In this document: one piece after another, positions 43,777 through 54,274 of the stretch
Layout of the letters: every line of letters begins with the position of its first letter
Numbering within the stretch: the stretch's first letter is position 1
Origin: a virus
Strand: one strand, 5' to 3'
Length of the DNA stretch: 57,869 nt
Virus record (IMG/VR): IMGVR_UViG_3300008448_000091
Coordinates: 1 to 57,869 of that record
Translations under genes and position numbers: made by a program
The notes under the pieces: generated by a model
What the model was told of the DNA's origin: nothing
The model's input: the letters and a program-made list of their open reading frames with translations, nothing else
The model's database searches: none

Positions 43777-44417
43777 TGCAAACGGTACAGATAAAAAATA
43801 TTGAATTAAAAGAGATCCTTAATAGGTTTATAACATCTCTTCTCAGTGTTGATCGGTCAAAGTTTCCTTATGGACCTAATGGGAGAGGTCCGGAAGGTGT
43901 TACTATGACGCCTGACTATGCTTGCGGTGAAGAGTATTTAAAATTCATGCAAGCAAAAAAAGATGTCACGGGGTTTCCAGAGTGCACGCTTGGTATTGAT
44001 CTTGGGCAGTGGCAACCACCACAGCCTGAACTCAGAGCAGCGTTGAAGTTACTAGATCAAGAATTAATGACGTGGCAGGGCTCACGTAATAATGCTGTTA
44101 AAATGTTATATCCAAAAGGTGGGTATATGGGATGGCATCATAATGCCAATGCTCCTGGTCTTAATATTCTTTTGTCGTGGTCAAAGGATGGAAAAGGATA
44201 CTTTATGTACCAAGATCCAATTACAAAAGAGATTGTTCGTATGCACGACACTCCGGGCTGGACATGTAAAGTTGGATACTACGGCAAATGGGGCGAGACG
44301 GATAAAATATACTGGCACGGTGCAAATGCAGAGCATGAAGAACGATTTACATTAGGATACATTATTCCTCACAGGGGACTGTGGGAAGACATGATTGCAG
44401 ACATTGAATCAGAATAA
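43776..44417 (+). CDS. 2OG-Fe(II) oxygenase-like protein
   Basis: The 213-residue protein resembles the 2OG-Fe(II) oxygenases of marine T4-like phages: MLYPKGGYMGWHHNANAPGL (about 95-114) includes the H-x-N/D metal motif, LLSWSKDGKGYFMYQDP follows, then GWTCKVGYYG and a distal YWHGANAEHEERFTLGYI with the second His and an Arg suited to bind 2-oxoglutarate. Asn replaces the usual Asp of the HxD motif if H-H-N is the ligand set, so activity should be treated with caution. The ATG at 43776 has a GAAGAGGG ribosome binding site. Confidence 0.7.
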   Translation: MQTVQIKNIELKEILNRFITSLLSVDRSKFPYGPNGRGPEGVTMTPDYACGEEYLKFMQAKKDVTGFPECTLGIDLGQWQPPQPELRAALKLLDQELMTWQGSRNNAVKMLYPKGGYMGWHHNANAPGLNILLSWSKDGKGYFMYQDPITKEIVRMHDTPGWTCKVGYYGKWGETDKIYWHGANAEHEERFTLGYIIPHRGLWEDMIADIESE

Positions 44418-45118
44418 TATTTAAAGCAATCCAAATAGTCCTGATCAGTTGTAAGGCCGTTTAATAATAATACAGGAAATATTCCAAGCAAGGGGGCTAA
44501 CAGCTCCCTTTTGTTTTGCACTTTAATATGGAGCCTCCGATCTACTCCATACAGAAATGAGTGGAAAATTCCTAATGGGAAAGTCTTTACCGCACCGCGA
44601 GACTCCCATACCTTGTGTAGATAAACATCCATGCCTTGGTTATATTTAATACTGTTGTAGTCTACATCTGATATAAACTGATCCCATATAGCATGCACGG
44701 CTGGTTGTCCTGGTATCCATGTAATACAACTGGAATTTAAGTTATGAAGTGTATACTTGTTGGTCACATTACGCCATATTACATTAATAACAGTCACTGC
44801 GTTTTCGTGGTTTATATTACTCAAGAAAGTAATATCAGATTTTATAACCATATCCAAATCAAAAAACATTCTTGGACCTGGGCCAATCATTTGGTCAAAT
44901 TGCTTACTAAATAGAAATAACTTGTTGTGTGTTATTGTTGTTAAGTCGTGATCAATATAATGAACTATCTTAACATCGGAGTGCAAGTTCGTGGTGTTGT
45001 CAGTGTAACAAAAAAACTCAAACGGTGTGTGTATATGCCTCTTACACATCGCGTATAGATTATTAACATAATATGGTTCAAACAAAGTACCCAGTTTAAC
45101 ACAAATAACTTTTAACAT
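44369..45118 (-). CDS. Glycosyltransferase-like protein, minus strand
   Basis: The 249-residue protein starts MLKVICVKLGTLFEPYYVNN and has the GT-A pattern with PRMFFDLDMVIKSD (near 82-95), where DLD is the likely metal motif, and a SCITWIPGQPAVHAIWDQF segment. It is related in type to GT8-like phage proteins. It is the only minus-strand gene in 14-58 kb and overlaps the end of the oxygenase-like gene by 49 nt, which suggests a later insertion or an independent expression unit. No Shine-Dalgarno sequence is obvious. Confidence 0.65.
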   Translation of the reverse strand: MLKVICVKLGTLFEPYYVNNLYAMCKRHIHTPFEFFCYTDNTTNLHSDVKIVHYIDHDLTTITHNKLFLFSKQFDQMIGPGPRMFFDLDMVIKSDITFLSNINHENAVTVINVIWRNVTNKYTLHNLNSSCITWIPGQPAVHAIWDQFISDVDYNSIKYNQGMDVYLHKVWESRGAVKTFPLGIFHSFLYGVDRRLHIKVQNKRELLAPLLGIFPVLLLNGLTTDQDYLDCFKYYSDSMSAIMSSHSPL

Positions 45119-45130
45119 AGGAAAATAAAA

Positions 45131-45763
45131 ATGTATGTAGTTTCAACGGCAAGATCAAATTCGACTGAGTTTTGTTTGAAATATTCTTTCGATAACAACA
45201 AACAGTTTATGGGTGAGTTAACGTATGCTATCAATAATCCCCTTAAACCTGATGCAATTGGTGCACCATTTGTAAATATAAAACAAGAATTTCACGAAAC
45301 AGGTATACAGCCGACATATACGATACCAAACCTCGTCACCAACTGGTCAAACATAAGCGATCCCAATACACTATCGTTAATAAGAGTAGTAGATAATATG
45401 CCTCTTTATGATAATGCTGCCTTTTTGATTACAAGAAAGAACATAAGAGAACAGTTGTTATCTATGGTTAATTATAGACTGAAGGTATTTGTTGGTATCA
45501 CTGGTAGCTCTATTATAACAGTTAACACATTTAATATGATGAATCTTTGCTCAGTATTGATGACACACGTATGTGTTTTACTCCAATACGCAAAGGTATA
45601 TAGCAGAGAGATAACGTGGACAGAAGATTTTTCTACACCGTCTACATTGTACCCATACATTGATGCATGGGAGAATAAAACTGAGTTTTTAATACTTCTC
45701 GATAGACAGCTTGCAAAAATTGACTTTGCTAGCTTTAACAATCAAATTATTATTTCACCATAA
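45131..45763 (+). CDS. Unknown protein, possibly sulfotransferase-like
   Basis: The 210-residue protein begins MYVVSTARSNSTEFCLKY, which recalls the N-terminal P-loop-like PAPS-binding strand of sulfotransferases (T-x-R-S-x-S-T), and later has FLITRKNIREQLLSMVNYRL (about 98-117), which recalls the second PAPS-binding region of such enzymes. Most other landmarks are missing. It follows a TAGGAAA ribosome binding site and its stop overlaps the next start (TAATG). I cannot assign it firmly. Confidence 0.45.
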   Translation: MYVVSTARSNSTEFCLKYSFDNNKQFMGELTYAINNPLKPDAIGAPFVNIKQEFHETGIQPTYTIPNLVTNWSNISDPNTLSLIRVVDNMPLYDNAAFLITRKNIREQLLSMVNYRLKVFVGITGSSIITVNTFNMMNLCSVLMTHVCVLLQYAKVYSREITWTEDFSTPSTLYPYIDAWENKTEFLILLDRQLAKIDFASFNNQIIISP

Positions 45764-46344
45764 TGTATGATCTTCTTCAAAATGTATCAACAGTTTTGAG
45801 GTCATCAAGTTTTCAAACCATTGATTCAATTGCTGATTCGATGAGTCCCACACAGTATAGATCAAAACAGTGGTTAGTATCAACTCTACTAGGTTTGAAC
45901 TTAAACTCAAAACGGATTTTGATCCTCGGTGGGTGGTATGGAACATACCTTGTGCCAATGTTACAACAATTGAATCCTGTTTTAATACATCATACCGATA
46001 AAGACGAAAATACAATTAAGAAAGCAAAGCAGTTGCATCAACATTATAATAATTGTTTATTTGAAGTGTTAGACGCGAATGTTATGCAAAACTTTAGCTT
46101 GCAAACGGATATGGTGATTAACACATCGTGTGAGCATATGAATAATATGGATCAGATTGTTGATGCAAATCCAAATTGTGTATATGTTTTACAGTCATGT
46201 GATAACAAAAATGATCCTGGGCATATCAATATAGTGAATTCATCAGAAGAGCTGGCATTGAAATCAGGTATATCGAGCATTATGTGGCAGGGAACAATGT
46301 CACTGGGTCATAAAAACAGGTTTATGGTTGTTGGGACCAAGTGA
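45763..46344 (+). CDS. Class I methyltransferase-like protein
   Basis: The 193-residue product has a Rossmann-like start: KRILILGGWYGTYLVPML (about 49-66) as motif I, IHHTDKDENTIKKA as the second strand with acidic residues, FEVLDANVMQNF, and DMVINTSCEHMNNM (near 124-137) at the motif IV position. The glycine motif is atypical (GGWYGT). It ends the metabolic cassette and is followed by a late promoter box. The substrate is unknown. Confidence 0.65.
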   Translation: MYDLLQNVSTVLRSSSFQTIDSIADSMSPTQYRSKQWLVSTLLGLNLNSKRILILGGWYGTYLVPMLQQLNPVLIHHTDKDENTIKKAKQLHQHYNNCLFEVLDANVMQNFSLQTDMVINTSCEHMNNMDQIVDANPNCVYVLQSCDNKNDPGHINIVNSSEELALKSGISSIMWQGTMSLGHKNRFMVVGTK

Positions 46345-46355
46345 TTTTCAAGTAT

Positions 46356-46363
46356 TATAAATA
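46356..46363 (+). promoter_or_regulatory. T4-type late promoter box
   Basis: An exact TATAAATA, followed by CTG, lies 12 nt after the methyltransferase-like gene and 32 nt before the next ATG. It probably drives the fibre-module operon from 46396. Confidence 0.7.
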
Positions 46364-46395
46364 CTGTGCAAATAACAATAATTTAGCGGAACACT

Positions 46396-46722
46396 ATGGC
46401 TATAAAAGCAAATCTCATAATTGACCAGGGAACGGACTATTCCACGTCAATTACTCTGACCGATGATGAGGGTAGTATCATTGCCTTGACGGGTTATACG
46501 GCCAATGCTCAAATACGTAAAACGTATAGTTCATCAAATTCTGTAGCGTTTGCGGTTACAATCAGTGAGGCAGCTGGGTTGGTGACACTTGCACTAACAG
46601 CTAATCAGTCTGCAAATATGACACCTGGCCGCTTCGTATATGATGTAATGATCAATAGCGGCTCAGTTAAATCGAGAATTGTTGAAGGTATTGTAACACT
46701 AACACCAAGAGTAACACAATGA
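46396..46722 (+). CDS. Small beta-sandwich virion-type protein
   Basis: The 108-residue protein has the pattern ANLIIDQGTDYSTSITLTDD, LTGYTANAQIRKTYSSS, then ITPGRFVYDVMIN-like strands, typical of small Ig-like/BppU-type domains in phage tail fibres. The stop overlaps the next start (ATGA). It is the first gene after a late promoter box and probably belongs to a fibre or its attachment. Confidence 0.65.
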   Translation: MAIKANLIIDQGTDYSTSITLTDDEGSIIALTGYTANAQIRKTYSSSNSVAFAVTISEAAGLVTLALTANQSANMTPGRFVYDVMINSGSVKSRIVEGIVTLTPRVTQ

Positions 46723-46946
46723 CAGGCATAGTTGTTAAATTTGCTCCATTGGGTGGGTTGCAACAATCCAACTCACCAATTACATTAAAAAACACAATCC
46801 AGGCGGATTCTGGCAGACGTTTAGATACGTTGCTAGATGTGACGGCAGATAACGCTAATACAGTAGCGGGAAGCACCCTTGTTTATGATCCAAGTACGGA
46901 CAAATACATCGTAAAACTACTAGACCTAGACGGGGGAAGCTTCTAA
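46719..46946 (+). CDS. Small virion-type protein with DGGSF end
   Basis: The 75-residue protein reads IVVKFAPLGGLQQSNSPITL, DTLLDVTADNANTVAGSTLV, YDPSTDKYIVKLLDLDGGSF. The stretch DTLLDVT ... LVYDPSTDKYIVK is a common motif in fibre proteins ("L-x-Y-D-x-x-T-x-x-Y"). The next gene, starting one base later, ends in nearly the same tag (DGGTF). Confidence 0.65.
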   Translation: MTGIVVKFAPLGGLQQSNSPITLKNTIQADSGRRLDTLLDVTADNANTVAGSTLVYDPSTDKYIVKLLDLDGGSF

Positions 46947-48545
46947 ATGGCAAACTTAATTCAAATTAAAAGAAGTACAGGTACGGATGCACCAGCAGCC
47001 GGTGGCTTAGTCACCGGTGAGCTTGCATATTCGTTACTTGCTTCTTCAAACTCACTTTTTGTGGGTGACGGATCCAACAACGCACTTCGTATTGGCGGTG
47101 GCAAATACCTTTGGCTGCACCAAGCCAACGTAACAGCACCAGGTGCACTAACTGCCAATGCGGTCGTTATTGTTAATGGTAACAGTTTCACAACATCCTG
47201 GAAAACCAACTCTTTAACTGTCGGTGTTGATGGTGCAACGGTTGCAATCTCTAATATCTCTACCGCTGCTAATACAACACAGTTGGGTGGAAGCGCTGGT
47301 GGTGCAAATACAGAACTTGCTTCTACGTGGGCTGTTAAAACTTACGTTGATGGACAAGTTGCGGCAGCTATTCCTGTTCTAACATCCACGTATGTTGGTT
47401 TTGGTAACTCGTCAAACTACCTAGGCGGCACTGCTGGTTTTACATTTGACTCAACAACCAACGCAGTTTTCATTGCCAATACGTTGGCTATTGGTGCTAA
47501 TGTTAATATAAGCACGTCTTCAATCAGTGTTGGTAACAGTACAGTAAACACATCAGCTAATGCGACGCATGTTGTTACCAACGCTGTGAGCTCACATACT
47601 GTTACAACAACAGGACTTGCAAACCTTGCATCAGCAAACGTTGTCGGTGGCTTGGTTGTTGGTGGTGTAACATCAGTTGCTAATCTACAGGTCGGTACAG
47701 CAGCTACTGATAACGTTGCATTTACAGCTAAAGTTGGTTCAAACTTTATTCCGTACCATGGTGATACTTACGACTTGGGTAATACATCATTCTACTGGAA
47801 TAATGCTTACATAAAAACGGCAGCTGTATCAGGCACACTGGGTACAGGTAATACAACTGTAACTGGTTTTGCAAACGTCACAACGTCGTTGCAAGTTGGT
47901 GGTGCGTCAACATTAGGTAACAACGTCACTGTAACAGGCACAGTCAACGCAACTGCAATTAATGTAAGTGCAGACTTGTCTGTCGCTGGTAACTTAATAG
48001 TTTCTGGTACATTAACTACTATAGACACTACTAATCTTAACGTTAAAGATGCACTTATACGTTTTGCTAATGGTAACCTCACTACAGATACTATCGATGT
48101 TGGTTCCTACGGTAGCTACGGTAATGCAACTGCTACACAATACAGCGGTCTATTCCGCGACCAAAGTGATGGTGGTATTTGGAAGTTGTTTGCTGGTTAC
48201 ATTCCTGAACCAACAACAACAGTTGATACTGCCAACGTAAACTTTGATTATGCTACATTGCAGTCTTATTTGAAGTCCGGTGGATTGGTATCCAATTCAT
48301 CTGCTGTTACTCTTACTGCCAATAGCACTATTGCTGTTAACCTAACAGCTAACACTCTTTCTCTGACTACAGCACTAACCGTTCCTAACGGCGGTACGGG
48401 TGCAACGACGTTTGCCAACAATGGTGTTCTATTTGGATACGATGCGGGTGTAGTTCAGGTAGCTACTGCAGGTGCAAACGGCACTGTTCTACAAATTTCC
48501 AGCAATGTGCCAGCGTTTGGTACACTTGATGGAGGAACTTTTTAA
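46947..48545 (+). CDS. Modular tail fibre-type protein C
   Basis: The 532-residue protein starts with the fibre N-terminus IQIKRSTGTDAPAAGGLVTG (5-24), ELAYSLLASSNSLFVGDG. Then come a Gln/Gly/Thr region with TWAVKTYVDGQVAA, the ALAIGANVNISTSSISVGNS repeat seen in fibres A and B, the GDTYDLGNTSFYWNNAYI signature, another GNTTVTGFANVTTSLQVGG repeat, a VAGNLIVSGTLTTID module and a C-terminus with VPNGGTGATTFANNG. It ends GTLDGGTF. These are standard phage fibre building blocks. Confidence 0.75.
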   Translation: MANLIQIKRSTGTDAPAAGGLVTGELAYSLLASSNSLFVGDGSNNALRIGGGKYLWLHQANVTAPGALTANAVVIVNGNSFTTSWKTNSLTVGVDGATVAISNISTAANTTQLGGSAGGANTELASTWAVKTYVDGQVAAAIPVLTSTYVGFGNSSNYLGGTAGFTFDSTTNAVFIANTLAIGANVNISTSSISVGNSTVNTSANATHVVTNAVSSHTVTTTGLANLASANVVGGLVVGGVTSVANLQVGTAATDNVAFTAKVGSNFIPYHGDTYDLGNTSFYWNNAYIKTAAVSGTLGTGNTTVTGFANVTTSLQVGGASTLGNNVTVTGTVNATAINVSADLSVAGNLIVSGTLTTIDTTNLNVKDALIRFANGNLTTDTIDVGSYGSYGNATATQYSGLFRDQSDGGIWKLFAGYIPEPTTTVDTANVNFDYATLQSYLKSGGLVSNSSAVTLTANSTIAVNLTANTLSLTTALTVPNGGTGATTFANNGVLFGYDAGVVQVATAGANGTVLQISSNVPAFGTLDGGTF

Positions 48546-48563
48546 TATTTAATTGAGGTTATT

Positions 48564-48833
48564 ATGGAAGCTGAATTTGTTAATATGTTTGTGCAGAAAC
48601 AAAAAGATGCACTTGTTGATGCATTAATGAAAAATATTATGTTAGAAACAAGGTTGGCGATTGTAGAAACAAAACTGCAATCGCTTTCCGAAGTGGAAAC
48701 ACAATACCAAGCAGCACAAAAAACTGCCGAGGATAATAATAATAGACAGACGCAACTTCAACAACAGTTGAAAGAGCAACAACAACAGATTATGACATTG
48801 AAAAAAACAATTGCAGATCTGAGCCTTAAATAA
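48564..48833 (+). CDS. Small Gln-rich coiled-coil protein
   Basis: The 89-residue protein is almost entirely helical: MEAEFVNMFVQKQKDALVDA then a heptad-like region from about 28 to the end, with a Gln-rich stretch near 55-75 (NNNRQTQLQQQLKEQQQQI). It is flanked by two fibre genes, like the 68-residue coiled-coil gene at 32144, and may connect or trimerise fibres (inference). GAGG lies 8-11 nt upstream of the ATG. Confidence 0.65.
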   Translation: MEAEFVNMFVQKQKDALVDALMKNIMLETRLAIVETKLQSLSEVETQYQAAQKTAEDNNNRQTQLQQQLKEQQQQIMTLKKTIADLSLK

Positions 48834-48861
48834 GGTGTACTTCTCCTACATAGGAAAATAA

Positions 48862-49863
48862 ATGGCAAACAAGTTCCAATTTAAACGTACGACAATATCA
48901 GGTCGTACGCCCAACACAACCAATTCAGCAAACACATCGTTTATCGATGCTGGTGAGTTAGCAATTAACTTAGTAGATGGTATTCTTTATTCATCTAACG
49001 GTACTGCTTCATTTCAAGTTGGTGCAAACTTATCGAGTTTAAATGTTGGTGGTAACGTTGTTATTACTGGTAACTTGACCATAAATGGTACATCTACAAC
49101 AGTCACTTCAAGAAATCTCAGCGTAGCTGATAACATGATTTTCTTGAATGAGCCGATTCCTGCTACAATAACAGGGGCTGTCGGTAACGGTACTGTTGTT
49201 ATCTACACATCACTGAATGGGTACGCTATCGGTGAAGATGTAAGAATTACTGGTATGAATCCTGCATCATTTGATATTACAAATGCTGACATTACCGCTG
49301 CCAACTCAACTACATTCAGTATAGCAAGTGCTGTAACAGATTCATTTGTATCAGGTGGTACGGCGTATGCAAGAGCAGACGTGAATCCTGATCTTGGTTT
49401 TGCTGGTGAGTATAATGATGGTACATATCGCCATGCTGGCTTTTTTAGAGATGCAACTGATAGTAGATTTAAAGTATTTGATCAGTTAGTACCAGAACCA
49501 TCTGGTCCGTTTGTTGATACGGCAAACAATACATTCCGTATTGCTGACTTTCAAGCAAATGGAGTGTTTGCTGCAAATGGTGAATATACTACTACTGTTA
49601 AAGTAGGTTCAAATGTGGTAATCAATACCACAGCCTTGTTTATCGGTAATAGTACGGTTAACGTTGTCCTTACATCATCAACATTAGATCTTGGAACAAT
49701 ACTTGATGCTAACAGCACATCAATTAGGTTAGCATCTAACACTTTCTTTGCAAACTCCACTGTCGTTAAGATAAATGTAAACGATACACTAACATTTAAT
49801 GATAGTACAACGCAGAACACAGCCTTCCGTGTTTATGATAGCGCAGGCACACGCATCGCCTAA
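48862..49863 (+). CDS. Modular tail fibre-type protein D
   Basis: The 333-residue protein begins FQFKRTTISGRTPNTTNSAN, AGELAINLVDGILYSSNGT, a fibre N-terminus related to fibre C. The VVITGNLTINGTSTTVTSRN module and LSVADNMIFLNEP follow, then a central beta module (VRITGMNPASFDI) and repeats of the SNVVINTTALFIGNSTVNVV type. It ends FRVYDSAGTRIA, the same tag as fibre B. It is the last gene before the neck genes. Confidence 0.72.
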   Translation: MANKFQFKRTTISGRTPNTTNSANTSFIDAGELAINLVDGILYSSNGTASFQVGANLSSLNVGGNVVITGNLTINGTSTTVTSRNLSVADNMIFLNEPIPATITGAVGNGTVVIYTSLNGYAIGEDVRITGMNPASFDITNADITAANSTTFSIASAVTDSFVSGGTAYARADVNPDLGFAGEYNDGTYRHAGFFRDATDSRFKVFDQLVPEPSGPFVDTANNTFRIADFQANGVFAANGEYTTTVKVGSNVVINTTALFIGNSTVNVVLTSSTLDLGTILDANSTSIRLASNTFFANSTVVKINVNDTLTFNDSTTQNTAFRVYDSAGTRIA

Positions 49864-49884
49864 ATATTACAATAAGGAGATACT

Positions 49885-50628
49885 ATGGCTGTTCCAACAT
49901 CAAGAGCTGAATTCAAAGAATATTGCCTACGTAAGCTAGGTAAGCCTGTTATAGAAATTAACGTAGATGATGATCAAGTTGAAGACCGTATTGACGAATG
50001 TTTGCGATACTACTGGGACTACCACTTTGATGGTTCTGAGCGTGTGTTTTATAAGCACCAGATTACACAGGCAGACATTGAAAACAGATATATCACACTT
50101 CCTGAAAACATTATCGGAGCTGTGCGTGTATTCCCAATTGGCGATCCTTCGATCCGTTCTGATGATATGTTCAACATTCGTTACCAGATTGCGTTGAATG
50201 ATTTATACACTCTTACATCATATTCGATGATACCATACTACATGGCAATGCAGCACCTGGCGCTGATTTCTGAATTCCTTGTAGGTAACCAACCAATCCG
50301 CTATAGCCGTCACAGAGACCGTTTGCATATTGATACAAAATGGACTAATTATAACGTCGGTGAGTTTATACTTGTTGAAGCATATGAAGTAATGGATCCC
50401 GATACATTTGCAGATGTATGGGCTGACCGTTGGCTGCAAAATTATACAACCGAAAAGATTAAATATCAGTGGGGATCAAACCTGACCAAGTTTTCTGGTA
50501 TGCAGCTTCCAGGTGGTGTTCAGTTTAATGGTGAAAAGATTATGGATGATGCAAAAAATGCCATCGACAAGATGGAAGATGAGATGATTAACAACTACTC
50601 ATTACCTGTCATGGATATGATTGGATAA
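49885..50628 (+). CDS. 13: Neck protein gp13
   Basis: gp13 joins the portal side of the head to the tail. The 247-residue protein (T4: 309) shows family blocks DDDQVEDRIDECLRYYWDYH (28-47), YITLPENIIGAVRVFPIG, WTNYNVGEFILVEAYE, KIKYQWGSNLTKFSGMQLPG and the end DEMINNYSLPVMDMIG. It starts after AAGGAG and its stop overlaps the gp14 start (TAATG). A CTAAATATT stretch at its 5' side may be a degenerate late box. Confidence 0.92.
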   Translation: MAVPTSRAEFKEYCLRKLGKPVIEINVDDDQVEDRIDECLRYYWDYHFDGSERVFYKHQITQADIENRYITLPENIIGAVRVFPIGDPSIRSDDMFNIRYQIALNDLYTLTSYSMIPYYMAMQHLALISEFLVGNQPIRYSRHRDRLHIDTKWTNYNVGEFILVEAYEVMDPDTFADVWADRWLQNYTTEKIKYQWGSNLTKFSGMQLPGGVQFNGEKIMDDAKNAIDKMEDEMINNYSLPVMDMIG

Positions 50629-51350
50629 TGGCAACTAATTTCTTCTTCAACAACTTCCAAAACAGTCAGGAGCAAATCCTGATTGAGGATTTGATTATTG
50701 AGTCTGTAAAGATTTACGGTCTTGATATGATATACATTCCAAAAAATCCTACAACTATTGATAGGATTCTTGGTGAGGTTCCGTTTCGTGAGTACATTCA
50801 CGCTATTCCTGTTGAAATGTATATTAAAAATGTTGAAGGATTTGCAGGTGAAGGAGACTTCCTTTCAAAGTTCAATCTTGAGATACGCGATCAGATTACC
50901 TTTACAATTCCGCGTAGAACATTTGCTAATGAAGTCGGTACAGAAGAATTAATTACAAGACCAAATGAGGGCGACCTGATTTACTTCCCCTTGAATGGTA
51001 AAATTTTTGAAATTAAGTTTGTCGAACATGAGGCTGTATTTTATCAGTTGGGTTCGTTACAGGTATGGGATTTGAAATGTGAGTTGTTTGCATACAACAA
51101 TGAATACTTTGATACTGGTATTGAAAACATTGATAAATTAATGAACAACTTCTCGCTAGGTTTGAATACGTTTAGTATTCTTACAGAGACTGGTTTGGAA
51201 ATAGCGGATGAAGATGGATATAGTATCATCCTTGAATCATACGATATCAATGAGAATGATGTTATAGCCACCAACGATGAAATAGAAGCTGAAGCGGATA
51301 CATTCCTTGACTTCACAGAACGTGATCCATTCAGTGAAGGAACGTACTAA
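50628..51350 (+). CDS. 14: Neck protein gp14
   Basis: The 240-residue protein (T4: 256) has the family start TNFFFNNFQNSQEQILIEDL (3-22) and IKIYGLDMIYIP-type segment, then DQITFTIPRRTF (near 90-101), EGDLIYFPLNGKIFEIKFVE and EIEADTFLDFTERDPFSEG at the end. It works with gp13 to finish the head. Start and stop overlap its neighbours by one base on each side. Confidence 0.93.
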   Translation: MATNFFFNNFQNSQEQILIEDLIIESVKIYGLDMIYIPKNPTTIDRILGEVPFREYIHAIPVEMYIKNVEGFAGEGDFLSKFNLEIRDQITFTIPRRTFANEVGTEELITRPNEGDLIYFPLNGKIFEIKFVEHEAVFYQLGSLQVWDLKCELFAYNNEYFDTGIENIDKLMNNFSLGLNTFSILTETGLEIADEDGYSIILESYDINENDVIATNDEIEAEADTFLDFTERDPFSEGTY

Positions 51351-52148
51351 TGTTCGGACATAGTTTTTATCACGGAACCATAAGACGTTATGTTGTTCTT
51401 TTTGGTACACTGTTTAATGACATCTACATTAACAGACCGGACCCAACACATAATAGGATAATAACTGTAAAAGTTCCCGTCGCTTACGGACCTCGTGACA
51501 AGTCTCTTGCGCGTGTTACTGCTGATCCAGAACTTACTCGTCAGCCAGCAATTGTTCTGCCAAGAATTTCATTTGAGATAACTGATATACGGTATGCACC
51601 GTCTCGTAAACTAAACACGATTGGTAAAAAGTACATTGCCGATGGCCAGGATGCAACAAAGATACAATATCAGTATAATCCTGTTCCGTATGATATTAAC
51701 TTTTCAATGTCAGTCATTGTAAAGAATTCAGATGATGGAACACGAATCATTGAGCAGATCCTTCCGTTCTTCACACCGGAGTGGACCACGACAGTTCAAC
51801 TAATTCCTGATATGGATATCACAATGGATATACCAATCATATTGAATGATGTGAGTGTCCAGGATATATACGAAGGTGACTTTGAAACAAGACGAGCGCT
51901 GACATGGAACTTTACATTCACGCTTAAAGGATACTTGTTTGGACCAGTTAAGAAAGCAGCTATCATTAAATTTGCTAATAGTAATATCTTTAGCACAATG
52001 ACGGCTAACTCACAGGTAACCAATATTAACGTAGCCCCAGGTTTGTTGGCCAATGGTTCGCCAACAACAAACGCCTCGTTGTCAGTGGATAGCACATTGA
52101 TCTTCCCTGATGATGATTTTGGATTTATTGTAGCAAAGACAAACCTAA

Positions 52149-52156
<8 letters not shown>
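51350..52156 (+). CDS. 15: Tail sheath stabiliser/completion protein gp15
   Basis: The 268-residue protein (T4: 272) has VVLFGTLFNDIYINR (15-29), VPVAYGPRDKSLARVTADPE (40-59) and YDINFSMSVIVKNSDDGTRI, ILPFFTPEWTTTVQL, the conserved gp15 core. It forms the hexameric ring at the tail end that binds the neck. The stop lies 8 nt inside gp16. No gp3-like gene precedes it. Confidence 0.92.
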
Positions 52157-54201
<2,045 letters not shown>

Positions 54202-54212
54202 AACCACAGAAT

Positions 54213-54220
54213 TATAAATA
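54213..54220 (+). promoter_or_regulatory. T4-type late promoter box for gp18
   Basis: An exact TATAAATA, followed by CTT, lies 11 nt after the gp17 stop and about 55 nt before the gp18 ATG, as expected for the strongly expressed sheath and tube genes. Confidence 0.75.
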
Positions 54221-54274
54221 CTTCAAATTGAATTTCGATTCCGTAATACAAAAAAACCTCAGAGGGAGATAAAC

